NCBI GenBank assembly: GCA_022385805.1
Contig: MU277796.1
Span: 1 to 39,980, forward strand
Source of the DNA: Pilatotrama ljubarskyi
Taxonomy: Eukaryota > Basidiomycota > Agaricomycetes > Polyporales > Polyporaceae
Reading direction: 5' to 3'
Length of the DNA stretch: 39,980 bases
In this document: positions 11,580 through 21,130 of the stretch, piece after piece
How positions within the stretch are numbered: position 1 is the first letter of the stretch
Layout: each line of letters starts with the position of its first letter
The notes under the pieces: generated by a model
Seen by the model: only the letters and a program-made list of their open reading frames with translations
Told to the model about the DNA's origin: nothing
The model's database searches: none
Translations under genes and position numbers: made by a program

Positions 11580-12329
11580 CTTGCAGCAACCAGGACCGAG
11601 GACGGCTCGCGCGAACTCAAAGATGAGGAGGAGATGGGAGGAAGAGCGGCAAATGAGCGCTAGACCGTTCCGAATGGGCGCTTCCGGTCAAGAGGCGTGA
11701 GAAAGCATGCTCGGGATGGTCTTTCGCCACACTGGCTCTACTGGCTGGCAGTACTGCCTGGGGTCGAAAACCTCTACATGACGCTGCTGATGTTCTACTA
11801 CCACTGAACTACGGCATATTCGCTATCCAATGGTATGAGAGAGCTATCCGGGGCCTCGCAGTGATTGTATCCGTGCCAAAAGTACGAGTCGTACTCACCA
11901 TCTCGCGGGAGGAACTTGATTGCCTGCCTCCGCCATCGACGGCATGCCCTAGTAGGTCTACTACCGTGAAGTTAGCATTGTAGGGGTAATCTTGCGCTGT
12001 ACAGACGGGGCTCGCGCTGGTTGCGTCTTCTGCGCTACAAGCTCGCTATGAGTCTGAGAGGCGTTCCATTCGAGGTCCTCGGAACACTTCCTGTGATCCT
12101 GCCTGCAAGGGGAGCACTGCGGCAATTGCGGTCGAACACTCGTGTGGTTTTGGAGGGTCCTCGGGCATTCTGAATGCAGAGCTATGCTTCGTACTTCGAC
12201 ACATGAACACATCGCCACGGTCACAATAACGTTACAAGTATGATGCTCATCCATTGGAACGATGGTGTGAACAAGTTGTGGGGGTGATATGACACGACTT
12301 ACGACAGGAATCATAGACACCTGGGATCA
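11580..12329. other. Spacer between BRF1 and an F-box gene
   Basis: Upstream of BRF1 and downstream of the family B gene at 12330-13617. A 119-codon - strand frame (11961-12320) contains one CxxCx6C group but no second half of a zinc cluster and no paralogue, so it is not called as a gene. Nothing else was recognised. Confidence 0.4.
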
Positions 12330-13617
12330 TTAAATGCCTTGTCTCGACCAGTCTCGGAAAGAGCGTACGACGTAGACGTCCAGTCGAGCAGTATTGCCTT
12401 GCGCAGCCCTAAGCACTGCCGTGAGCTCCTCGAGGTTCTTCCGCTCTCTCTCCTTGTACATGGTGGCGGAAGACGTCCTTCTAGGAAGCCCAGCACGATC
12501 GTCATGGATGCTGATGCGCACGTGCGCCAGAGAGGGGTACGCCTGCTGGCGCAGGGCCCGTCCAACGAGAGCGACCGTCTCCGTGCTGAGCGGGGTGAGG
12601 TCTTGGAGGCGGATGCAGAGGCAAAGCGTGAACTCCTCAAGCGAGGCTGCGAACAGACATGTCGGCGAGACGAGCCACTGCGCGATGGAAGAACAAAGTG
12701 CTGGGAATCCGGAGACGGGAAGCTGGCTCCCAGAAGAGACGTGGAGCACCAGGCGACGCAGATGCTTGCAACCGGCAATGGCGGAGTAGAGACCGGGCTT
12801 GTGCCAGACTGTGAAAGGTGTCGTTAAACGACAGCACCGAAGACCAGGGCTTTGCACATAACGTACCTATGCCGAGATTCGTTCGCAGGGGCCAGAGATG
12901 GATCCGGAGATGGTGTAAAGCCTCTTGTAGGCAAATCAAGGTCTCTTCCCAGCCGTCGACGTACGCCGGCGGCAGATGGATGTCGAGCGTATGTAGAGTA
13001 GCAGATGGGGCAGACGAACGTAAGTCGTCGCGGAGGGTATCGATGAGCCGCGCTCGGGGCCGCGTAAAATGCATACGCACAGTCCTAAGCGGAGGACACG
13101 GGCTTTCATCTCGCACGCGGGGTGCCACGCCCTCGTAGGAGCCCTTAAAAATGTCGCAGATTGTGAGCTCGCGGAGCATTGGAGATGAGGTATACAAGGC
13201 CCGAAAATGTGCCTCCGAAGAGATGTAGAGGTTTGAGAGCGTGAGCGAGTGCAGGCTGCGTAAGTGCCCGAGGTCCACGTCGGATGGCAGAGTTTCTATT
13301 GAGTAGTACGTCGGACTCCAGGACCCGCGTATCGTGAGGACGACAATGAGATCGCACAAGGGAGACCCTGGGCAGAACATCCTCATGAAGTCGGAGATTT
13401 CTGGTCGGTATGCCTCGGCTCTCGGGTCGCAGATCTGCAAGTCCACTCCACGGGAGAGATGGTGTCCTGCGCGAGCCCTCCACACGGAGCACACGAGGGC
13501 ACATACGGCGAGAGCGCGCCAGTCATCCGCCAGGTAGTCAATGATGCTGTCCGACAGCTCGACAGGAAGTGCGGGAGGCAAGGATGTCATCGATTGCCTG
13601 CGAAGTTTCAAGCTCAA
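12330..13617 (-). CDS. F-box-like protein, family B
   Basis: Exons 13617-12867 and 12808-12330, with a 58-nt phase-1 intron (GTACGT donor, CTTTCACAG acceptor), give 409 residues. The F-box-like domain is near residues 15-55 (LPVELSDSIIDYLADDW, LAVCALVCSVWRARAGHHL). Leucine-rich text follows (LRSLHSLTLSNLYI, MLRELTICD). The second exon begins with the family signature WHKPGLYSAIAGC, then LRRLVLHVS and a C-terminal helix plus strand ending LDVYVVRSFRDW. The ATG at 13617 starts nine codons before a second in-frame ATG at 13590 that also precedes the F-box; either is possible. An SCF adaptor role is inferred. It is close in sequence to the three copies at 34.9-39.6 kb despite the opposite strand and 20 kb separation, so a dispersed duplication is likely. 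Confidence 0.8.
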
Positions 13618-13710
13618 GCTTGATAGTACCTACGGAGCGCCAAGAGGTCGAGATGTAGGAGGTCGATAGCTATATTGCCAGCAGGATCAGTGTATTTGGC
13701 TGACAATGCA

Positions 13711-15552
13711 GGCGGATTTAGTGATGTGCCGGGCCCGGCTCGGCCTGAAAGACCCGGCTCGGGCCCGGCTTTGAGGGCTCAGGCTCGAAAGAAACTCGGG
13801 TCGGGCCTCCATTGACGGCTCAAGCCCAGTGAAAACGTGGTCGAGTTAGCGCGAGTCCTGGAGATTGAGACAACGACGCTGGCGACTCGGGGAGATTGTC
13901 AGCGAGTTGCAGCGTCCAATTGGCGCTAAGATGTCTGTGCTCGGAGAGTCCTGGCTATTCCCATCAATGCAGACTCTCTTCGACGTTTCGAAGGGCTGCC
14001 CAGGGCGATCCGCCGAGATTCTTCACGATTTGCACACCTCAAAAGGACAAACGGTGGTTAACTGAGTCCTGACTGAGTTACAGTACAGTACTGAGAGTAC
14101 TCGCTATCGTAGCTTTCCCACGCGCTGATGCCTATGGTCCCGCGCTCTCCTTGATAGACTTCTCCTGACTGCCACGTCTACGATGGGCGGACCTCGCAGA
14201 CTTACGCCTCTCGCACGCTCCCCGTCTACAGTACCGCACTTCTATGGTATTCTACATCTTGCCTCCTTAAATGCTCTACCGGTGCAGGCCTCCTGTCGTC
14301 TCCTGTGTTCTCCGTCATCGGTCCTCATTTTCGTGGATCAATTGCCCGTGAGTCCTGCCTGTGGTCCATCCGTACTCATATCGATGTGGCTTGCCTTCGG
14401 ATGAGGAGCAGTCCATATATCAAGGTAAGTGCTTTTGAGTGTGTTGTGTCAATGCCCCTCTTCCCTAGTGCATGCAATCGAGGGATGATCGTAGTGGGGA
14501 ACTCGGAACTCGCGATTGGATCGCGGTGGAGGCTCCAGTCAGCCTTATAGATACGACGATGCACGCTTAGGTGGTTGTACGCTCGTCCTCGGTGACGCGC
14601 TGACGTCGGTGTCGGCTTTTGTAAGGCGAGCGATGGCATCGTAAGGCATTCGATGCAGGTTGTGCACCACAACGGTCTGTTCTTCAATTGTACATGCGTT
14701 GCTGTCGCGTTTGCTCATATCCTGCATTGGTCTAGCATTGTCCTCGAAGTCTCAGTCAATACAAGATGCTATCCGGCCAGGTTCGCCGCTAAGTGTGAGT
14801 ACTGGTGAGTATATTTCGGTGACGTTTAGGGCGATCGCCGGGGAGAGCAGCTCAGGTACGTCGGCGTCCAGGTATAACTGAGTCCGTAGCCTGACGCTGC
14901 ACATAGTAACTATGATAGTATAACCCTCGTACATATCTCCATGCTAGATGTATCCGTTCTGTACTGCGAGCAATATGACGATTTTACCCTATTACCTGAG
15001 GCTGTGTGACCGCCGTGAGCCAAATCGTATCAATTCGTATGGAATCGGAAACGGGGTGCAAATCCTGGCCACAGCTCGCGGACGCTGGGCGATTTGAGAG
15101 TCACAGGTGCTCGTGGAATCACTGCGAAGCTCAGTCACTCTACTTTTAGTCTCAAAATCGCGAGACTCGGCGAGTTTACACGATTCATCAATAAGGCGTT
15201 TCTGAATTCGCTGTGGCTCGCCCTGAATCGACCAGGTTTTCACTGGGGCTCAAGCCCGGCTCGGGCCCGGCTCGGCCTGAGCCCCGGCCTGTGGGTGAGT
15301 GTGGGTGATTGACTATAAGTCTAAGATTAGGTGTTTTGAAAGCAAAAAAATCAGCGAATAAAGTCGACTGGCTCACGACGAACGGGCTCTAGATGAGCGC
15401 TTACCAGGCCGTAACTGTTGGACGGCCTCACGGCCGGGCTCAGGCCTGACAAAACGAAAGCCGGGCCTGCAAGCCCTTCAGGCCGCTCACCAAGGCCCGG
15501 CTTGGGGGCTTCGACGGCCTCAGGCCGGGCCCAGCACATCACTAGGCGGATT
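13711..15552. mobile_element. hAT-like DNA transposon, non-autonomous, with 8-bp target duplication
   Basis: The element runs from 13719 to 15544 (1826 bp). Its ends are inverted repeats: TAGTGATGTGCCGGGCCCGG on the left and the same with one change on the complementary right end. It is flanked by identical 8-bp copies of GGCGGATT at 13711-13718 and 15545-15552. An 8-bp duplication and TAGNG-type termini are hallmarks of the hAT superfamily. Subterminal DNA is packed with GGCCCGGCTCGG-type motifs, as in hAT binding regions. A second inverted pair lies inside (about 13825-13844 and 15228-15247), so the right side has about 300 bp of extra sequence. No frame resembles a hAT transposase (about 600-800 residues expected), so the copy should depend on a partner elsewhere. 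Confidence 0.8.
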
Positions 15553-15842
15553 CTTCACGGACCTGGGTATCGACTCTGCATTAGCGATGCTCCATTGTCA
15601 TGCTCGAAGGTATAGAATTCGCGTACTGCAAGACCTTACAAGTTATGGCTCACTTGAAGTTGAAGAACACGCATGAGGATCTCGGAGGACACGGTGACTC
15701 GGAGCAGACGCCCTAGATCATCTCGCGTTCGCCGCGGCCACCTTGTACTGCTGCGGAGTCCGTCGGACTGTCGGCTATGACCAAGCTATGACACGTACAG
15801 TAAGCACTGTACTGTCCCATCCCCAGATCCTGTGGCGCTGGG

Positions 15843-16823
15843 AGTTCATGATAAGGCTCCAACCATTTACATTACGTTTACCAAAATTTTGTATGTAATG
15901 AGTAACCAGATAGTAATCGGTTGTAAACTGTTTATAACTAGTAATCGAGCGAGCATCCGACCCATTGTGTGGTCAAGGACTCCGAGTGGGAGTGGTGGCC
16001 TAGGAGTCCTTAGTAGGAGTTGCTTATGCAGCCTCCTGGCTCTCTGTTATTGCAATCCCACAGTCATTCACATGCCTTTCTACGGTAAAATGGGGCGCAA
16101 GTGCCGGTGGCCATTGCCACTGGGGTTTGTTGTTGTAACGGGCTGGCACCCGACTCTGGATGACATACACGGGTAGCGAGGTGTATACCAAAGGTTACAA
16201 GGGTCAAGAAAACGGGGAGGCTGAGCACCGATGCCGATACTGGGGTTGGTTCATCGGAGGAAACTTGAGTAGACGAGGAGAGCGTAGCGTAGCGCGCATA
16301 TAGTCCGAGTCTGGAAGTCATGTGTGATGAGCCAGTACATCCAGTCTGCGTGATTTGGCCAGTGAACTGCTCCCAGTGCTTACCGGTCTCCATATACATG
16401 CGCATGAGTTGACAAGCACTCAACGATTCTAAGCCTATGCATCAGCCATGGCCGCGGCAACTGTATCATCCTCGAAGTCGGTCAGTTCGATCGGCGCTTA
16501 GCTTTAGGCGCTACCACCACTCCGCGACTTTTGGTCACCAGCGGTGGCACTACAGGTGAGTGGCACGCAGAGTTGCAGCTGCGCCCTGGCAAATGCAAGC
16601 CACAACAACACAGCACTCTTCCTGCTCGGTACATAGCCCTTCAGCATGTTTTGATATACTGCCTCTCCGGCCTGCTGGTGACTTAGGCATCATCAAGTTA
16701 ATTACTCGTTATAAATCGATTATACCGATTAGGGGGGAAGGAGTAAAGTAATCATAATCAATATAGTGTAATAATCGTTTATATACGGTAATTACTCTAA
16801 AAGGTTGGAGCCTTAGTTCGTGA
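15843..16823. mobile_element. MULE-like inverted-repeat element
   Basis: Inverted ends AAGGCTCCAACCATTTA (from 15853) and its near-perfect complement (ending 16814) are followed inward by weaker similarity over about 100-130 bp, including TAATCGGT and TTTATAAC blocks. The flanks are AGTTCATGA (15843-15851) and AGTTCGTGA (16815-16823), a 9-bp duplication with one difference. Nine-base duplications with long inverted ends fit Mutator-like elements; the superfamily is an inference from structure. The internal 960 bp has no transposase-like frame, so it is non-autonomous. The AT-rich ends contrast with the GC-rich surroundings. The mismatch in the duplication suggests some age. Confidence 0.55.
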
Positions 16824-17926
16824 GGCGTATCTTGGCTTAGCGTAGGCAGATGTTTTTTGCAACCTTCGAGAGCCTGAGTGGGCTCGTCCAAACCTCCTGT
16901 ATACACCCTCATTAAAAATATAGGCGAAGGGGAACGGAATTTAGCAAGACTTGAGTACAGTATGTACTGAACAGGGACTCAAGGTATGTGAGACTTGCAC
17001 ATGCGGCTCGGCTCAGACCATTCCGATGCGCCCAACGATGATGGCACGATGACCGTACTATAGTAGCTGTACCGTGACACATCCAGGACAGCTGTATGGT
17101 CACGAAGACGAGTTGAACCGGAGCAGATGGTGTCTGCCCCGTGCTCCGAGTCTGATGCCAGCGCCCTCCTCCTGCGGCCGCGGGTTGTGCGCCACTCGGC
17201 CCTCACTGTACAGTATGTCACACTTAGGTTCCCCTTGCGCCTGCAGAGTCGGAGCTCTCACTCCTTCACTCACTCTGGCAAGTTGATGAGACTTGGACGA
17301 TATCGGTATGCAAACACTGGACCATATACTGTATATATGCCTCGGCCAGTGCCAGGCCCGATACTGGTACGTACTGTACGTTCCTGTGTTCTCTTCTCGT
17401 CTCCGCCGACATGATGATCTGTTGCTAGTGGAAGAAACCACAGCTTCATTGGCACATCCGCAATTATTTCAACCGTCTGGACGCTCATCAGAAGACGCCG
17501 TCGTATCACGGAACTTGAGCGAGACATTCAAGTATCCAAGGTAAGTAGTTGTGCTGATGGTCGAGTACTAGTACTAGTCTTCGTCGAATCTCCACCCACC
17601 CAATTCAACCGATTGCGGCAGCATTTTGGAGCAGCCATAGCAGCGACATTTGGCGACGTGCTCCGAATCTGCCCATGCGGCGCTACTACAGAAGGCCACT
17701 ATGTACGAAATCAAAATCACCGCCAGCACTGAGCCGCTCAGCTTACATATGCCGCCCGATGTCTATTCCTGACACAAGAGATCTTCTAGAAGTCATCGAG
17801 CCATGACAATGCACTGAGAGCGCGGTGTGAGCCATCAATCGTCATGCGGAGGACATAAGACATTGAATATAATCAGTGCCGCGGAACCCAACCCCCTTGG
17901 CGAACTGAAACCACTGGCTGCTCAGC
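16824..17926. other. Spacer between transposon and DUF6533 gene, nothing firmly recognised
   Basis: No paralogue or known domain was found. A short hydrophobic to basic frame near 17455-17540 ending before a good GTAAGT donor looks faintly exon-like but has no partners. The stretch otherwise consists of short random frames. Confidence 0.3.
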
Positions 17927-18244
17927 ATGGCGTCCCAGGCAAATACAGGGGCTGACATAGTGTTATACCGTCAGAAGTGAGTCTAGCGCCAATGCGTGCA
18001 CTTCTCAGAGCTCATTTCCTGCACTCTCAACAGCTACGTACTCGAGTACATGACCGTATCTGCCGGAGGTGAGCGAGCGATCTGAAATTACCTGCGAGCA
18101 AACTGACGAGCTTGAGTCAGCGATGCTAGTATATCACTACGCACTCACTTTCTCCGACGAAGTCGCGCAATGGCGCAGACCGAAACTGTCCGGCGCGTTC
18201 ATCCTCTACATCTCGAATCGATACCTCATCTTGGCAGACTATAT

Positions 18245-18316
18245 ATTCGCAATGCTATTCTGGCATCTTTCAAACAATCTATTCGCAATGCCATTCTGGC
18301 ATCTTTCAAACAATCC
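18245..18316 (+). repeat. 36-bp tandem duplication in DUF6533 copy 1
   Basis: Two adjacent 36-bp units (18245-18280 and 18281-18316) differ at two positions (ATGCT/ATGCC and the final T/C). They duplicate twelve codons (FAMLFWHLSNNL) of the second hydrophobic segment in frame. Copy 2 has only one unit. Confidence 0.9.
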
Positions 18317-18524
18317 AGTACGCAGACAATGGTTGGCTCATTTGTTTCACGTCCAGTATGATGGCCGGTTTGTACATTTATTATTTTTAGCGCGCTAGTT
18401 ACTTATTGCAGCGCATCGCCACATTAGAGCGCGCATTACACCATTTTGTTACGCACAGCGCGCGCACTCGGCGACGCAGCACGCACAGCGGGGCGTTCCT
18501 AACCCTAATGTAAGGTCCTAAAAA

Positions 18525-18601
18525 GGGTAAATCATAGAGATTCGAACCCGGGACCCCCGATAAAACCAGGGAGATGCCCTAACAGCTCGGCCATAAGGCC
18601 C
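18525..18601 (-). ncRNA. tRNA-Lys-derived module, left arm
   Basis: Read on the - strand it has an A-box-like TGGCCGAGCTG, an anticodon-like arm CCCTG-GTTTTAT-CGGGG (loop triplet TTT, Lys-like) and a B-box-like GGTTCGAATCT. The acceptor stem and T-stem do not pair properly, so it is a tRNA-derived (SINE-like) relic or polymerase III promoter, not a working tRNA. Confidence 0.6.
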
Positions 18602-18748
18602 TTTCTAATCGTTGTTAGCTTTTACAGCATAACCCCGTTGTTAGGCGCCGGCTTCCGGTGGTTGCAAGTGGCCGTCTTGACTTCGAGTCCCCGCCTCTTT
18701 CGGTGTGGGCTCCCTCATAAGAGCCCAAGTACGACGGACTTCTACTTA

Positions 18749-19033
18749 TCAGTATATTCCAGATGCCTGAATGCTATCTCCCCTTAAGATGAGGACCATT
18801 TTATTGTGCCTCCTGCCGATGCCGGCCAGGGGGGCAGTTCTGGGTTCTATGTAGGCCAGTACTAAGCAGTCCTGTATATGCCGGCTTGAGATTATCCTTA
18901 CTTCCTCTTGACTTATATCTGGCATATCTTCTAATGATCTATGAATGAAGGGTCGCCAACACTGCCGAGCTAGCTCGTGCAAGTTACACGGGTTCAATAC
19001 GGCAAAGGGGGCCAGCGTACAAGTAGTGGTCAT
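18749..19033 (-). CDS. Unidentified short frame inside the foldback element
   Basis: 94 codons with balanced composition (for example LEDMPDISQEEVRIISSRH and a Cys/Trp-containing N-terminal part). No domain, paralogue or membrane helix is recognised. It is the only frame of size in the element, so it could be the remnant of an element-encoded protein, or chance. Upstream sequence is not coding-like. Confidence 0.25.
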   Translation of the reverse strand: MTTTCTLAPFAVLNPCNLHELARQCWRPFIHRSLEDMPDISQEEVRIISSRHIQDCLVLAYIEPRTAPLAGIGRRHNKMVLILRGDSIQASGIY

Positions 19034-19270
19034 CGAATCATGAGGGCTTCAAGCTCACACGTCTACTTCATTCATTGCCACTTATTTGTCCAAAGTTCCG
19101 TACGTGGTGTACATTTTATAAGCTTGGATTTGCAATGCTTCCCAAGTGAGGGGATCATGACGGAGGGGCACTGGAAGTCGAGACAGCCACTTGCAACTGA
19201 CTCGGAGAGCCCACCGGAAGCCGGCGCCTAACAACGGGGTTATGGTGTAAAAGCTAACAACGATTAGAAA

Positions 19271-19347
19271 GGGCCTTATGGCTGAGCTGTTAGGGCATCT
19301 CCCTGGTTTTATCGGGGGTCCCGGGTTCGAATCTCTATGATTTACCC
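19271..19347 (+). ncRNA. tRNA-Lys-derived module, right arm
   Basis: Same 77-bp module as in the left arm in inverted orientation, with one visible difference (GGCTGAG for GGCCGAG) in the A box. It has the same B box and TTT anticodon-like loop. Both modules point outward from the element centre. Confidence 0.6.
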
Positions 19348-20752
19348 TTGTAATGCGCGCTCTAATGTGGCGATGCGCTGCAATAAGTAACTAGCGCGCT
19401 AAAAATAATAAATGTACAAACCGGCCGTCATAGTCCAGACTGACATTGCATCGTGAACAGAAAATGTCGAGCGGACTCTCGTGCATATTGCTCATCGATC
19501 CGGTGCTCATACGCAAACGTTTGCAGATGCTTAGAAGAAGCGGTTACCCTCCGAGGCCTGGCATCGGCCTCATACTTTCCATGGGCAGGTCGGCATGCGT
19601 CGATTGACTCTCCGAGCTTCTGCAGTCACTGAGTTGAGTGCAGCGTTCTCGGGCCTCCGGGCGTGGGCACTGAAACGAGACCGCCCCTACTTGGCCGTGA
19701 TTTTTCTTTGTATTGTCATTATCACCATTGGTCATAAATACGGTACGGACCTAACTTGGTTCGATGGTTCGTAAAGGGTCCTCATGCAATGCGTAACAGG
19801 CCGCGACACATTGGGACACGGCTCCTGTCCTAGACCAGGCATGGGGTTGTTACATGGGTCAGGATGTACCACCTTCAGCAACGTAATAGTGAGTCGTCTC
19901 ACTCAATGATCTTCGGTACTGTGGCGCTCATGCGAGCTGCAGCTGTAGGACCCGTCGAAGCAGAATCATCGTACTCAATATGTTGCCCTGACCATCCTTT
20001 CTGTTCACAGTCGCCATCCTGGGCCGTCTGCCACTCATTATCGCCGATATCATCGTGACCGCTATCACATGGTCGACTCAATACAGGTACATAAGGAACG
20101 TGCACGAGTTGGGCTCACGGATGACCATCATGGCCGTTCTCATGCGGAATGGTGAGCTGTAGTGAGTCCGGCCCATGAGTGCGTGTTCTGACCTCTTCGC
20201 GACCTAGGCACTATATACTTCGTGTGAGCACGATTCCCTTCGCTGTGCTATTGCTCGAATTGAGCGGCCATACGGCTTTCAGTGTGATCACGACTCTCGC
20301 AATCTTTCAAATGGCACTCTCGATACAAGCGGTACGTCTTTCAATACTTTACTCTCATGCGTATACCCGTATCGCCTCTCATGCCGACGTCGTGCACAGA
20401 GATACGGAACCCCGCATCCCGGCGATTTCACTCCAACCAATCTGTCGATCTTCATCAATCCGTGAGTGCTTACTGTGAACGCTCATCTGTGGTGTCTCCG
20501 AGCTCGCTGACGATATTTTCCCTTTCCATGGTCTATCCTCTTCGTTCCCGTAGACTCACCGCCATGCTCGTATCGAACTTCCTCGTCGACCTGCGAAAGG
20601 CGGCAGACGCTTCGGCACATCAACAGTCGCTCAGCTCCCTCGGGACGCTCGAGTTCAGGATGATCGGCGAACTCGGATCCATCACTCCTGGTCCCGGCGA
20701 GACAGGGGCATGGGAGGATGAGAGCAGCGAGCGCTCGTCATGTCCAGACTAG

Positions 20753-21130
20753 ACGGAGCTGCGGCCGTGGAGGACGCGTACGAAGGAGACCGGTACCTAT
20801 CCGTGAGGTGGTCCTTGTGCGTACCTTTTGCTCGGACGCATCTCACCGGCATCTGGCAGATTGTCGGGCTTGACATCGCTGCATGAGCCGTGTACCCATA
20901 TATCTCGTTGGCTTTCCCCTTATGCTATCGAGACCACACCCGCTTGTTGTCGACCCCGCCACGCTAACAAGGTCCATCCCGACCTAGATATACTCGGACC
21001 TGTGTCAAGTCCTCCCAAAACTCCGGCATGGAAGATCTCAATACTCCGTCAGCCTATCTTACTGAGCATGCAATAAATCTCTGCGAACACAACCGACGTA
21101 CTGCGCCGACTGCTTTATCGTGCCTGTCTC
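20753..21130. other. Convergent 3' spacer
   Basis: Lies between the ends of the + strand DUF6533 copy and the - strand formamidase gene. It should hold both 3' UTRs. No further feature was recognised. Confidence 0.4.

Larger units (their letters stand above)
18351..19438. mobile_element. Foldback-type element with tRNA-like arms and 6-bp target duplication
   Basis: Long inverted arms run from 18357 (TATGATGGCCGGTTTG) inward to about 18690, and from about 19168 to 19432 (ending CCGGCCGTCATA). The flanks are identical hexamers GTCCAG at 18351-18356 and 19433-19438. The left arm has about 80 bp not present in the right arm (about 18446-18525), including a TAACCCTAA motif. Each arm contains a 77-bp tRNA-like module oriented outward. 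The centre (about 18700-19160) holds a - strand frame of 94 codons (18749-19033) with protein-like composition but no recognised domain. The insertion sits in the DUF6533 gene between its third and fourth conserved segments. I do not recognise the superfamily; a SINE captured in both arms or a palindromic double SINE insertion are the main options. Confidence 0.75.
17927..20752 (+). pseudogene. DUF6533-family membrane protein gene, copy 1, interrupted by a foldback element
   Basis: Exons 17927-17976, 18034-18068 and 18121 onward splice in phase to MASQ... then MLVYHYALTFSDEVAQWRRP and LYISNRYLILAD, the diagnostic DUF6533 start (first membrane helix, conserved E and W-R-R-P/K). Downstream of the inserted element (18357-19432) the family continues: YFPWA near 19590, FSGLRAWALKRDRPYLAV, LPLIIADIIVTAITW near 20033-20080, MRNG before a GTGAGC donor, VITTLAIFQMALSIQA, NLSIFINP, and a last exon from 20554 (LTAMLVSNFLVDLRKAAD) to the TAG at 20752. 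These proteins are predicted multi-helix membrane proteins of unknown function in basidiomycetes. Frame changes around 20220 (GTIYFV runs into TGA) and an unresolved join near 19600 suggest decay beyond the insertion. The splice layout of the first three exons equals that of copy 2. Confidence 0.75.

Noticed and set aside
11961..12320. A zinc-cluster transcription factor
   Set aside because: Only one CxxCx6C half is present, with no second cysteine triplet and no further homology.
18525..19347. Two functional tRNA-Lys genes
   Set aside because: A and B boxes and a TTT loop are present, but the acceptor and T stems do not pair, and both copies sit symmetrically in inverted arms. They are tRNA-derived relics.
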